DNA from: CAZBNB01 sp964493245
GTDB lineage: Bacteria; Pseudomonadota; Gammaproteobacteria; Legionellales; Legionellaceae
DNA length: 7,599 nt
NCBI GenBank assembly: GCA_964493245.1
Contig: CAZBNB010000040.1
Coordinates: 1 to 7,599 of the forward strand
Reading direction: 5' to 3'
Under the pieces are notes generated by a model. The model had not been told where the DNA came from and did not search any database. It saw only the letters and a list, made by a program, of their open reading frames with translations. Both the position numbers and the translations under genes were made by a program. Shown piece after piece: positions 1 to 5,299 of this stretch. Every line of letters begins with the position of its first letter. Position 1 is the first letter of the stretch.

Positions 1-1
1 A

Positions 2-25
2 TCCCTAGCAGCTTGGGCATCTTAA
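2..25 (+). other. possible 3' end of an upstream rightward gene
   Basis: One plus-strand frame is open from the window edge and stops at TAA (23-25), reading SLAAWAS at its end. It is only seven codons, so it could equally be non-coding. No terminator hairpin is clear between here and the avidin-like gene, although a six-T run lies at 61-66. I see nothing else in the first 64 bases. Confidence 0.12.
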
Positions 26-64
26 GTTGACGTCATTAATGTTCACGCCTGTTGATCAAGTTTT

Positions 65-481
65 TTAGCCTACTTTTTGATAAGAATCGTGCCCTATAAA
101 GCGTGCACCAGGACCTTCCCGTGTAATATCATTCGCTTGTTTATTTAAGATAGTAATCGTGTCAATAACCGTTTTTTGATTGTCAAAATTACCACTAACA
201 CTCAATACGGATTCACACATAGGATAAACAACACTAAACGTGATTGCATTACCTACCAGGTAGCCAGTAATCGGTCTTTTTTGGTTAATCGCTTCAGGGC
301 AAGTTTTAGAAGCAACGGCGGTTGTAAAATACCCATTAATTTTATTATCAGCTAAAATATTTAATTTCAAAATCGAACCACGCTGATTTTGAAAAGTTAT
401 TTCATTTTTTTCAGCAAAAACCGTTTGACTCAGTAAGGTAGTAGCTACAGTTATTACGCTTAAACACCGTTTAAAGCCCAT
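65..481 (-). CDS. secreted avidin-family protein with degenerate biotin pocket
   Basis: This 138-residue protein starts with a signal peptide (basic MGFKR, hydrophobic stretch, cleavage likely after VFA at residue 23). The mature part follows the avidin/streptavidin beta-barrel: FQNQRGS (about 30-36) matches the first strand and keeps the Asn and Ser that contact biotin's ureido ring. GYFTTAVASK (50-59) matches the Tyr33 strand, with Phe in place of Tyr. ITFSVVY matches the Trp70 strand, with Tyr in place of Trp. IDTITIL matches the Trp97 strand, with Thr in place of Trp. ARFIGHDSY matches the last strand. It has two cysteines, C61 and one in PMCESV (about 89), where rhizavidin-type dimeric avidins have a disulfide; a Trp110 equivalent is absent, as in those dimers. 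A Shine-Dalgarno AGGAG lies 6-7 bases before ATG. Family assignment comes from recalled alignments and is fairly secure; biotin binding is doubtful. Confidence 0.82.
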   Translation of the reverse strand: MGFKRCLSVITVATTLLSQTVFAEKNEITFQNQRGSILKLNILADNKINGYFTTAVASKTCPEAINQKRPITGYLVGNAITFSVVYPMCESVLSVSGNFDNQKTVIDTITILNKQANDITREGPGARFIGHDSYQKVG

Positions 482-501
482 GTTTTACTCCTTTATTTTC
501 A

Positions 502-521
502 GACCTAAATTCAATTAGGTC
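502..521. promoter_or_regulatory. inverted repeat at avidin-gene transcription start (possible operator)
   Basis: Seven-base arms GACCTAA and TTAGGTC flank a 6-nt spacer. The repeat lies directly downstream of the predicted -10 box, so it covers the likely transcription start. That position suits a repressor operator or a 5' leader hairpin. It does not resemble the BirA, BioR or BioQ operators as I remember them. The regulator is unknown. Confidence 0.4.
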
Positions 522-523
522 AT

Positions 524-552
524 AATATAATCACTCTTATGCAAAAAATCAA
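524..552 (-). promoter_or_regulatory. sigma70-type promoter of the avidin-like gene
   Basis: Read on the minus strand, -35 TTGATT (547-552) and -10 TATATT (524-529) are separated by 17 bases. The -10 box ends about 42 bases upstream of the start codon, leaving a leader of roughly 35 nt. The -35 box is 7 bp from the duplicated target site of the neighbouring small mobile element. Confidence 0.55.
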
Positions 553-559
553 TTTTCGA

Positions 560-569
560 TAACAGTAAC
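560..569 (+). repeat. target-site duplication, left copy
   Basis: TAACAGTAAC occurs here and again, in the same orientation, exactly abutting the other end of the 570-743 element. A perfect 10-bp direct repeat bordering terminal inverted repeats is the signature of transposition. Confidence 0.85.
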
Positions 570-743
570 CAGGGCAAACGCATCTAATTTGTGAACATCA
601 ATCACCGCTTTGGGGGCTACGTCCTGTGCTTTATGCACAGAATCCATTCAATCTTAATCCAGATCGTAATCTGGATTCCACGCATAAAGCGCGGCGCCTA
701 GACAAAGTGATGTTATATAACACGATTAGATGCGTTTTTCCTG
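570..743. mobile_element. 174-bp MITE-like element with 19-bp terminal inverted repeats
   Basis: The ends are CAGGGCAAACGCATCTAAT on the left and, reverse-complemented, CAGGAAAAACGCATCTAAT on the right: 17 of 19 bases match. Perfect 10-bp copies of TAACAGTAAC border the element. Inside, further complementary pairs are nested: AACATCA (594-600) with TGATGTT (708-714), CTTTG (608-612) with CAAAG (703-707), GCTTTATGC (628-636) with GCATAAAGC (682-690), and a central hairpin of AATCCAGAT (656-664) with ATCTGGATT (669-677). The whole element can fold back as one imperfect hairpin. It has no credible ORF and must be mobilised in trans. A 10-bp duplication fits IS4-superfamily transposases best, but that is inference. 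It fills most of the ada-to-avidin spacer and may act as ada's 3' terminator structure. Confidence 0.85.
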
Positions 744-753
744 TAACAGTAAC
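744..753 (+). repeat. target-site duplication, right copy
   Basis: Second perfect copy of TAACAGTAAC, immediately outside the right inverted repeat and 15 bp downstream of the ada stop codon. The insertion therefore landed just beyond ada without damaging it. Confidence 0.85.
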
Positions 754-768
754 ATTCGATCGAACGCG

Positions 769-1836
769 TTACTCAAGACATAGCCGCACATTGTGAATAC
801 GTTTTTCGTGCTCGAGTAACCACTGTTTAACTGCCAATCCACCACCATAACCACCGAGTGACCCATCACTGGCAATGATACGATGACATGGGATGATAAT
901 AGCCAATTGATTCGCACCATTTGCATTGGCGACTGCTCTGTAAGCACTTGGGCGCCCTAATGAAAGGGCTTGATCTCGATAGCTTTTCGTTTCGCCATAA
1001 GGAACCTCACATAATGCTCGCCAAACATCTTGTTGAAACAGACTTCCAAATACCCTATAAGGTGTTTTAAATTTCGTTAATGTACCTGAAAAATATCCTG
1101 TAAGCTCCGTCATAATGGATTGAATCGGTGCGGTATTACCTGGAATAATAGCAAATCCTCTCGCACGCAAACGCTCAACTTCTCTTTCAAGCCCGCGCCG
1201 CGTGACAAACTCTAGCAAATAAAGACATGTTTCATCGGCAATAGCAACCATTGGACCTAAAACGGTATCTATCCATGCTGCTTTCAATGGGATTGTTTTT
1301 CGATTGATTCGTGCAGGCACATCACCAAATATTTTTGAAAATGCATCTCGAAAACCACTTCCTGACTCAAAACCAGCTTCTAACTGCGCATCAATCACAG
1401 AGCTACCTTGTCGAATATCTTTCATCGCTTCACCTAATCTTCTGGCTCTGGCATAAGCAACAAACGTCATACCAAAACGTTTTTTAAATTGTCGTCTTGC
1501 TGTAGACTCATCAATTGATAAGGCTTTGAAATCAGATGTCTTCCAGCGTTTCGTCGGTTCTTCCTCTACCGCCTCCACCAAGAGTCGCACTAAATCGGAG
1601 ACCATATTTGGGTGAGATAACGGTTTACATCGCTTGCATGGTCTAAATGATGCCAACAGTGCTGATTGTGCCGAATCAAAAAATTCGCAATTTTCTAGCT
1701 TAGGCTTTCTTGCAGGGCAAGTTGGTCGACAAAACACACCCGTTGTTTTAACACCAACGTAAAAAACACCTTCATACTGATCATTTTTTTCAAGCAATGC
1801 ATGATAATAACTTTCTATTTGTTTATTCGAAAACAT
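769..1836 (-). CDS. ada: bifunctional Ada: methyl-phosphotriester sensor / O6-alkylguanine-DNA methyltransferase
   Basis: The 355-residue protein has the full E. coli Ada layout. The N-terminal zinc domain carries C36, C40, C67 and C70 (FCRPTC and FRPCKRC). C36 is the expected methyl acceptor from DNA phosphotriesters, which converts Ada into an activator. An AraC-type helix-turn-helix region follows (about 78-178, including RRQFKKRFGMTF). The C-terminal suicide methyltransferase domain (about 185-345) has the active-site PCHR motif at 316-319, so C317 takes the methyl from O6-methylguanine. All key cysteines are present and the length is normal, so it should be functional. The start ATG is preceded by GGAA at about 6 bases. 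A weak -10 (TATAGT) is visible upstream but no good -35 and no clear Ada box, which is compatible with activator-dependent expression. It stands alone, without an adjacent alkB or ogt. Confidence 0.96.
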   Translation of the reverse strand: MFSNKQIESYYHALLEKNDQYEGVFYVGVKTTGVFCRPTCPARKPKLENCEFFDSAQSALLASFRPCKRCKPLSHPNMVSDLVRLLVEAVEEEPTKRWKTSDFKALSIDESTARRQFKKRFGMTFVAYARARRLGEAMKDIRQGSSVIDAQLEAGFESGSGFRDAFSKIFGDVPARINRKTIPLKAAWIDTVLGPMVAIADETCLYLLEFVTRRGLEREVERLRARGFAIIPGNTAPIQSIMTELTGYFSGTLTKFKTPYRVFGSLFQQDVWRALCEVPYGETKSYRDQALSLGRPSAYRAVANANGANQLAIIIPCHRIIASDGSLGGYGGGLAVKQWLLEHEKRIHNVRLCLE

Positions 1837-1968
1837 AATAGTTCCATTCGATAAATAAAAAAACTATATCAGCATCTGTTAAGGTCGCCACCGAAAAACA
1901 GGCAATGATTTCCCAATGGGTTACAATAAGTGGAAATTAATTATAAATAAAAAATTGGTATTAGAAAA

Positions 1969-2115
1969 ATGATGGCGAAAGCATATCTAAATATGCTTTC
2001 TGTTGAAATTAACACACTCTATGGATACGTCAAAATACCTGACGATAGTTTTGGTGAACCTACCATTAACGCTGGTTCATTTGGTCCGCATCTTGTTGTT
2101 TTTTCAATCAAATAA
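1969..2115 (+). CDS. possible 48-aa small protein or gene remnant
   Basis: A plus-strand frame starts ATGATGGCG and encodes MMAKAYLNMLSVEI..., ending GSFGPHLVVFSIK, with its TAA three bases short of the converging GNAT stop codon. The C-terminal half has ordinary protein composition, but no Shine-Dalgarno sequence is evident and I recognise no family. It may be the tail of a lost gene. Its 5' part contains a perfect hairpin, AAAGCATAT / ATATGCTTT with a 4-nt loop (1978-1999). That hairpin would sit within the coding region and might have another role. Confidence 0.25.
   Translation: MMAKAYLNMLSVEINTLYGYVKIPDDSFGEPTINAGSFGPHLVVFSIK
1978..1999. repeat. perfect 9-bp stem-loop in the ada-GNAT interval
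   Basis: AAAGCATAT and ATATGCTTT flank the 4-nt loop CTAA. No T-run follows on either strand, so it is not a convincing intrinsic terminator. It lies about 140 bp upstream of the ada start. The interval 1837-2118 otherwise holds only AT-rich DNA and the small ORF that overlaps this hairpin. Confidence 0.4.
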
Positions 2116-2118
2116 AAT

Positions 2119-2562
2119 TTAGATGAGTTTCCTCATTTTCAAATGGGGCATTGTATCTTCGATAAAATAATCACCTTCAGGAATATAATTATTTCTAAGA
2201 TAGAACCTCACTGCTGCATCACGTGCATGGCAATATATGGACTTAATACCTTGTTTTTTTGCATACGTTTCACAAAACTGCATCATTTTGGAGCCAATGC
2301 CAGTATTCGTTAGCTCTTCTTTTACAACAACTCGTTGCATTTTGTAATGCTGTCCTTCTGGCACCAAGACAGTAGTGGAAATAATTTCCTTGCCTTTCAG
2401 GCCAATAATTTGTATATGATGTTGATCTAACGATGCCTCAATAAAATCTGAGCCAAACAATTTATGATAAATACGTTTCCGCAATAAAGCCGCAGCAAAC
2501 GCTTCATGAGAATGGTGCTGAATAACTTTAAATTTAATATTTTCTAAATCAACATCAAGCAT
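2119..2562 (-). CDS. GNAT family N-acetyltransferase (ElaA/YjcF-like)
   Basis: A 147-residue single-domain acetyltransferase, presumed to move acetyl from acetyl-CoA to an unknown amine. The acetyl-CoA pyrophosphate loop is visible as TNTGIGSKM (85-93), which follows the strand YKMQRVVV. After it come the helix MMQFCETYAKKQG, the strand SIYCHARDAAVRFYLRNN with the usual C-terminal Tyr/Asn-rich GNAT motif (121-126), and the final strand PHLKMRK. The first 65 residues, with LLRKRIYHKLFG and a GLKGKEIISTTVLV strand pair, resemble the small ElaA-type GNATs. Start chosen at ATG with AAGAAGG about 8 bases upstream. It is monocistronic; the next gene upstream is the Nudix gene, 150 bp away. The substrate cannot be read from sequence. 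Confidence 0.82.
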   Translation of the reverse strand: MLDVDLENIKFKVIQHHSHEAFAAALLRKRIYHKLFGSDFIEASLDQHHIQIIGLKGKEIISTTVLVPEGQHYKMQRVVVKEELTNTGIGSKMMQFCETYAKKQGIKSIYCHARDAAVRFYLRNNYIPEGDYFIEDTMPHLKMRKLI

Positions 2563-2712
2563 GTACGATGCCTTCTTTTATTCTATGCAACGACTCTCTA
2601 CTGTTTAAAAGTATACTTTGTTTGATAAATCCCTCTTTAAAAAAAACTCCACCCGCATTGAAGATTTTTATCCGATGCATTACTTGCACTAATGTTATCA
2701 TACCGTATGTTT

Positions 2713-3324
2713 TTATCTCCAAGAAGGTATTGGTGTTGAAGAGGTAAATTTTTCCCTTTCTTTTGCTCTAGAGGAAGTAGTTGATGCCATATAAGGTTCT
2801 AGATAATCAGTTGCTTTTTTCCAGTAATATTTTTGTGTACTTGGAGTAACATAAGACAGAACTTGATCTACAGGGATCCATGTGAATATATGTGGTAGCA
2901 TATTAGCGTTTTGAAGATCAGTTTTTTCTTCAGTTAGAAGCTCAAAAAGTAATCCTGTGGCATTGGAAATACGGTTTTCTTTTTTGTGAGCGGCATAGTA
3001 ACCTGAGCGGCTTTGCCCAAGATTTGCAATAAGTTTTAAATGTGTATATCCAGTTTCTTCGCGGATTTCTCGTCGTGCTGCAGCGACCGCTTCTTCACCG
3101 TTTTCAATACCTCCGATTACAAACGTTTTCCATTGATATTCTTTCCAATCAAGACAGAGAATATTTTGTGTTGCTCGATTATATATAATAGCATTTATGG
3201 CTGCTCGCTCTACGGTTTTTACACCAGGAATGCGTTTGGTATCAGCATCTTCAAAAAATGGGCAAGGTTTTTTTGCAAAAGATTTTCTATCGGAATGCAA
3301 CGCTTGTTTTGATGCAAAAAACAT
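2713..3324 (-). CDS. Nudix hydrolase with LeuRS-associated-type Nudix domain
   Basis: The 203-residue protein carries a perfect Nudix box, G-x5-E-x7-REUxEExGU, at residues 71-93 (GG...EE...REIREETGY). It should therefore hydrolyse a nucleoside-diphosphate-linked substrate with divalent metal at the paired glutamates. Flanking sequence is distinctive: FFEDADTKRIPGVKTVERAA, then ILCLDWKEYQWKTFVIGGIE, and later YYAAHKKENR. From memory these match the Nudix module inserted in leucyl-tRNA synthetases of some candidate-phylum bacteria, here as a stand-alone protein. The C-terminal 25 residues (ASTTSSRAKEREK...) are polar and probably disordered. Start ATG has GAGGTGG about 4 bases upstream. It is a single gene with no obvious operon partner. 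The substrate is unknown. Confidence 0.85.
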   Translation of the reverse strand: MFFASKQALHSDRKSFAKKPCPFFEDADTKRIPGVKTVERAAINAIIYNRATQNILCLDWKEYQWKTFVIGGIENGEEAVAAARREIREETGYTHLKLIANLGQSRSGYYAAHKKENRISNATGLLFELLTEEKTDLQNANMLPHIFTWIPVDQVLSYVTPSTQKYYWKKATDYLEPYMASTTSSRAKEREKFTSSTPIPSWR

Positions 3325-3426
3325 GTAGCCACCTCTATGAAAAAGTCGATATCGTCTGCATCATTCATTCTACCACATTGCGATGTAAGTTTTGTTGTAA
3401 TTTTATCTGATTGTTATAACTTATGA

Positions 3427-3669
3427 GCTCCTAGCCCGCAGCAGGCAATATTGTCTACTGCAACAAAAGAAGGAGTACCTCATTCTCGAGTAGTCACCAT
3501 TAGAGAAATTACTCCGCGAGGCATTTTATTTTTTACACAAAAAGGAACGAGAAAGGTAACTGAAATCGTAGAAAATCCTCGTGTTAGCCTGGTATTTTGG
3601 TTTGAACTCATGCAAAGAGAAGTCATATTAGAAGCCCTTATAGCAGCACTTAATGAGGGTCTTATATAA
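3427..3669 (+). pseudogene. truncated pyridoxamine 5'-phosphate oxidase-like gene
   Basis: The frame reads APSPQQAILSTATKEG, then VPHSRVVTIREITPRG, ILFFTQKGTRKVTEIVENP and RVSLVFWFELMQREVILE. This tracks the FMN-binding split barrel of PdxH-type oxidases (their SSRMVLLKG, GFVFFTNYESRKG, NP.A.L.FYW and RQVRIEG blocks). The family is normally about 200 residues. Here roughly the first 30-40 residues are missing, the frame has no ATG (only TGA upstream and an internal TTG at 3451), and homology stops after REVILE, ending in TAA soon after. The C-terminal half, which carries part of the PLP/FMN site, is gone. Neither neighbouring frame continues it, so this is a deletion remnant rather than a simple frameshift. 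It is the only rightward gene trace in the centre of the window. Translation from TTG 3451 as a 72-aa protein is possible but unlikely. Confidence 0.7.
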
Positions 3670-3724
3670 AAAAGTAGATATTTATGCTAGTTTGTTAATG
3701 AGACCGACAATTATTCGTTAAATT

Positions 3725-4603
3725 TTATAAAATAAATTTTATAATTGCATTAAAGTATAACTCTGGCACATCCACTTCCATCATATGACTTGATTTTTGA
3801 AAAATAATAAGCTGATTATCTGGAATTTTAGACGACATATATTCAGCATGCGTTTTATCCGTTATCCAATCTTCTTCGCCAGCCAAAATAAGCGTTTTAC
3901 AACGAATCAAATGGAGTTGCTCTTCAAAATTAAATTCACGTAAAAAATGCTTAAATCCCTCATTTAATACTTCGTGAGATAAAGCATATTTTGGAATGGA
4001 TTTGGGTTGCGTCGAAAAGCCCTTTTTTGATTTATAGGAATATAATGAAGCCATTGTGTTAATAAACACGGTTACTTCTTCGTCATTGTCAAAAGTGCCA
4101 TCCCACAATGTTTGACAAACCAATTGTTGTTCCAGTGAACCATGAGTTAAAACATTTGATTTTGCTGTTTCTAAAAATTTATAACTCGCAACTCCTGCAG
4201 ATAAAATGAGCTTTAAAACAACGGATGGATATTTGAGAGTAAAACCTAAAGCAGCTATGGCACCACAGGATTTACCTAGTACAATGATTTCTTTTAAGCC
4301 TAAATACTGACGTATTATATCTACATCCTTGATATAATTTTCTACAGTATACGTTGAAAAATCAGCTTTACTACTTAGGCCGCACCCTCTTGGATCACAA
4401 AATACAATATTTCCACAGACAGCGAGACAATCATAATCTTCATAATGAGAGTGATTTGCGCCAGGTCCACCCGGGAAAATAAAAACATAAGGTTTTGATT
4501 GTAAATCGGGGGGAGTGCTCGATAAGATTTTAACAAAAATGGTTGCTGCAGGTGCTCCAGCCCTTTCAGGGATATCTATGTAAAAATTATTTTCGATCAT
4601 CAT
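3725..4603 (-). CDS. alpha/beta hydrolase, proline iminopeptidase-like (S33)
   Basis: The alpha/beta-hydrolase fold is complete, at about 292 residues. The oxyanion motif is PGGPG (about 44-48), followed by the characteristic DPRGCGLS (70-77). The nucleophile elbow is GKSCG with serine at about 112, in the helix of YPSVVLKL. A variable lid spans about 140-225, the acid is in AGEEDWITD (Asp about 245) and the histidine is in SSHMMEVD (about 273). The HGGPG/DPRG combination is typical of prolyl aminopeptidases and related peptidases and esterases, so removal of N-terminal proline from peptides is the best guess. The frame can be extended to a TTG at 4604-4606, but two adjacent ATGs (4601-4603, 4598-4600) are better starts. 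No clear Shine-Dalgarno precedes them. The start lies only 18 bp beyond the old end of the broken parE, so it may once have been read through from the TA operon. Confidence 0.85.
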   Translation of the reverse strand: MMIENNFYIDIPERAGAPAATIFVKILSSTPPDLQSKPYVFIFPGGPGANHSHYEDYDCLAVCGNIVFCDPRGCGLSSKADFSTYTVENYIKDVDIIRQYLGLKEIIVLGKSCGAIAALGFTLKYPSVVLKLILSAGVASYKFLETAKSNVLTHGSLEQQLVCQTLWDGTFDNDEEVTVFINTMASLYSYKSKKGFSTQPKSIPKYALSHEVLNEGFKHFLREFNFEEQLHLIRCKTLILAGEEDWITDKTHAEYMSSKIPDNQLIIFQKSSHMMEVDVPELYFNAIIKFIL

Positions 4604-4609
4604 CAATTC

Positions 4610-4638
4610 ACTATGCTTATGTTACAAGTATCTATCAA
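4610..4638 (-). promoter_or_regulatory. candidate promoter of the alpha/beta hydrolase, inside the parE remnant
   Basis: On the minus strand -35 TTGATA (4633-4638) and a weak -10 CATAGT (4610-4615) are 17 bases apart. Initiation would fall at about the ATG itself, implying a nearly leaderless mRNA, which would agree with the missing Shine-Dalgarno. The match is only fair, and read-through from the parDE promoter is an alternative. Confidence 0.25.
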
Positions 4639-4917
4639 AATCCATGGATTAATGTAACACGCGAATCACTGCAATCCCATAGTCAGTTATTTTTAAAAAA
4701 TAAGATGGGATCCCACATTGAATGCGCGTAAATTCTGACGAATATTATCACATTGGCGAGAAATTAAAGGTTCATCTGCAAGATACTGAAAACTTGATTC
4801 AAGTGCTAAAATATAATCTTCTGTTCTTTGAGTACCAAATTCACGTGTACTATATAGATAAATAGCCTCCAAATCATCTATAGCTTTTGGATATAGGCGA
4901 AATGTTTTATTTGTCAT
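4622..4917 (-). pseudogene. parE: ParE-family toxin, frameshifted and nonsense-mutated
   Basis: The readable frame gives 74 residues (FRLYPKAIDDLEAIYLYS, ... RQCDNIRQNLRAFNVGSHLIF) and stops at TAA 4693-4695. ParE/RelE-fold toxins run about 95-100 residues and end with a strand plus RVLHQ-x-MD. That ending is present in another frame: from 4693 down it reads KITDYGIAVIRVLH, then TAA (4649-4651) exactly where Gln is expected, then SMDFDRYL and a final TAA (4622-4624). One lost base in the A/T run at about 4691-4700 and a CAA-to-TAA change therefore inactivate it. The missing part includes the final beta strand and the C-terminal tail, so the 74-residue product is probably not a working gyrase poison. 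Its start overlaps the antitoxin's end by 11 bases, the usual coupled arrangement. Confidence 0.88.
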
Positions 4918-5161
4918 GAATTTTTTTCTTCATTTGCTGGAGAAATGTTTGCGCACTCCATATCACAGGATCACCGCTTGTCTCTCCTTCGTGAATTAAA
5001 CGTCGTAATTGTTCAAGCTTAGATGCTGCTTGCTTTTCACGTAACAGTCTCAGCGATTCTCTTAGTACTTCACTATTACTTCTATAATCTCCTGATTCAA
5101 CGAGAGCCTCTACATAGTGACGAAGTTCATTACCTAAATCAACCGTCATTGTACGAGCCAT
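4907..5161 (-). CDS. parD: ParD-family antitoxin (ribbon-helix-helix)
   Basis: An 84-residue protein. The N-terminal strand and helix ARTMTVDLGNELRHYVEALVESG, with YRSNSEVLRESLRLLRE, is a classic ParD/CopG ribbon-helix-helix that dimerises and binds the operon's operator. The C-terminal tail (EGETSGDPVIWSAQTFLQQMKKK) would wrap the ParE toxin. The reading frame extends two codons upstream to a GTG, but ATG 5159-5161 is the better start because GGAG lies 5 bases before it. The gene is intact while its toxin partner is broken, leaving an orphan antitoxin that could still repress its own promoter or counter related ParE toxins elsewhere in the genome. Confidence 0.9.
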   Translation of the reverse strand: MARTMTVDLGNELRHYVEALVESGDYRSNSEVLRESLRLLREKQAASKLEQLRRLIHEGETSGDPVIWSAQTFLQQMKKKIHDK

Positions 5162-5173
5162 AACCACTCCAAT

Positions 5174-5225
5174 AAATGTAAGATTATTTCTTACATTTAA
5201 TTATATAAAATATTTTCTTACATTT
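5174..5225. promoter_or_regulatory. ParD autoregulatory operator: three AAATGTAAG half-sites
   Basis: AAATGTAAG at 5174-5182 faces its inverse CTTACATTT at 5190-5198 across 7 bases. A third copy, again CTTACATTT, is at 5217-5225, 27 bp further, in the longer shared context TTTCTTACATTT. The three copies span the -10 and reach into the -35 of the parDE promoter, so a bound ParD oligomer would block RNA polymerase. Repeated short half-sites are what ribbon-helix-helix repressors use. Confidence 0.75.
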
Positions 5226-5228
5226 CAA
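5200..5228 (-). promoter_or_regulatory. parDE promoter
   Basis: On the minus strand -35 TTGAAA (5223-5228) and a consensus -10 TATAAT (5200-5205) are separated by exactly 17 bases. The -10 lies about 40 bases from the parD ATG. This is the strongest sigma70-type promoter I see in the window, and it is overlaid by the repeated operator half-sites. Confidence 0.8.
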
Positions 5229-5299
5229 ATTGGATATTATTCAATTGATTAAGTAAACAAAGGGGGGTAACGGCTTATTTCTTAGATAATTACAATCTC

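Noticed and set aside
726..947. 73-codon minus-strand frame overlapping the 3' part of ada
   Set aside because: It lies in another frame of the well-supported ada and runs into the mobile element; composition is not protein-like.
1837..1920. Ada box upstream of ada
   Set aside because: No sequence close to the E. coli AAAGCGCA core is visible, so self-activation cannot be supported from sequence.
1978..1999. Hairpin considered as an intrinsic terminator
   Set aside because: No U-tract follows on either strand, and no gene ends next to it.
3040..3312. 90-codon plus-strand frame opposite the Nudix gene
   Set aside because: Antisense shadow, rich in Phe/Ser/Cys from reverse-reading the Nudix coding sequence.
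4543..4731. 62-codon plus-strand frame across the hydrolase start and parE remnant
   Set aside because: No ribosome site and no family resemblance; the minus strand here is explained by the hydrolase start and decayed parE.
5162..5167. GTG start for ParD two codons upstream
   Set aside because: GGAG would be almost adjacent to the GTG; spacing fits the ATG at 5159-5161.
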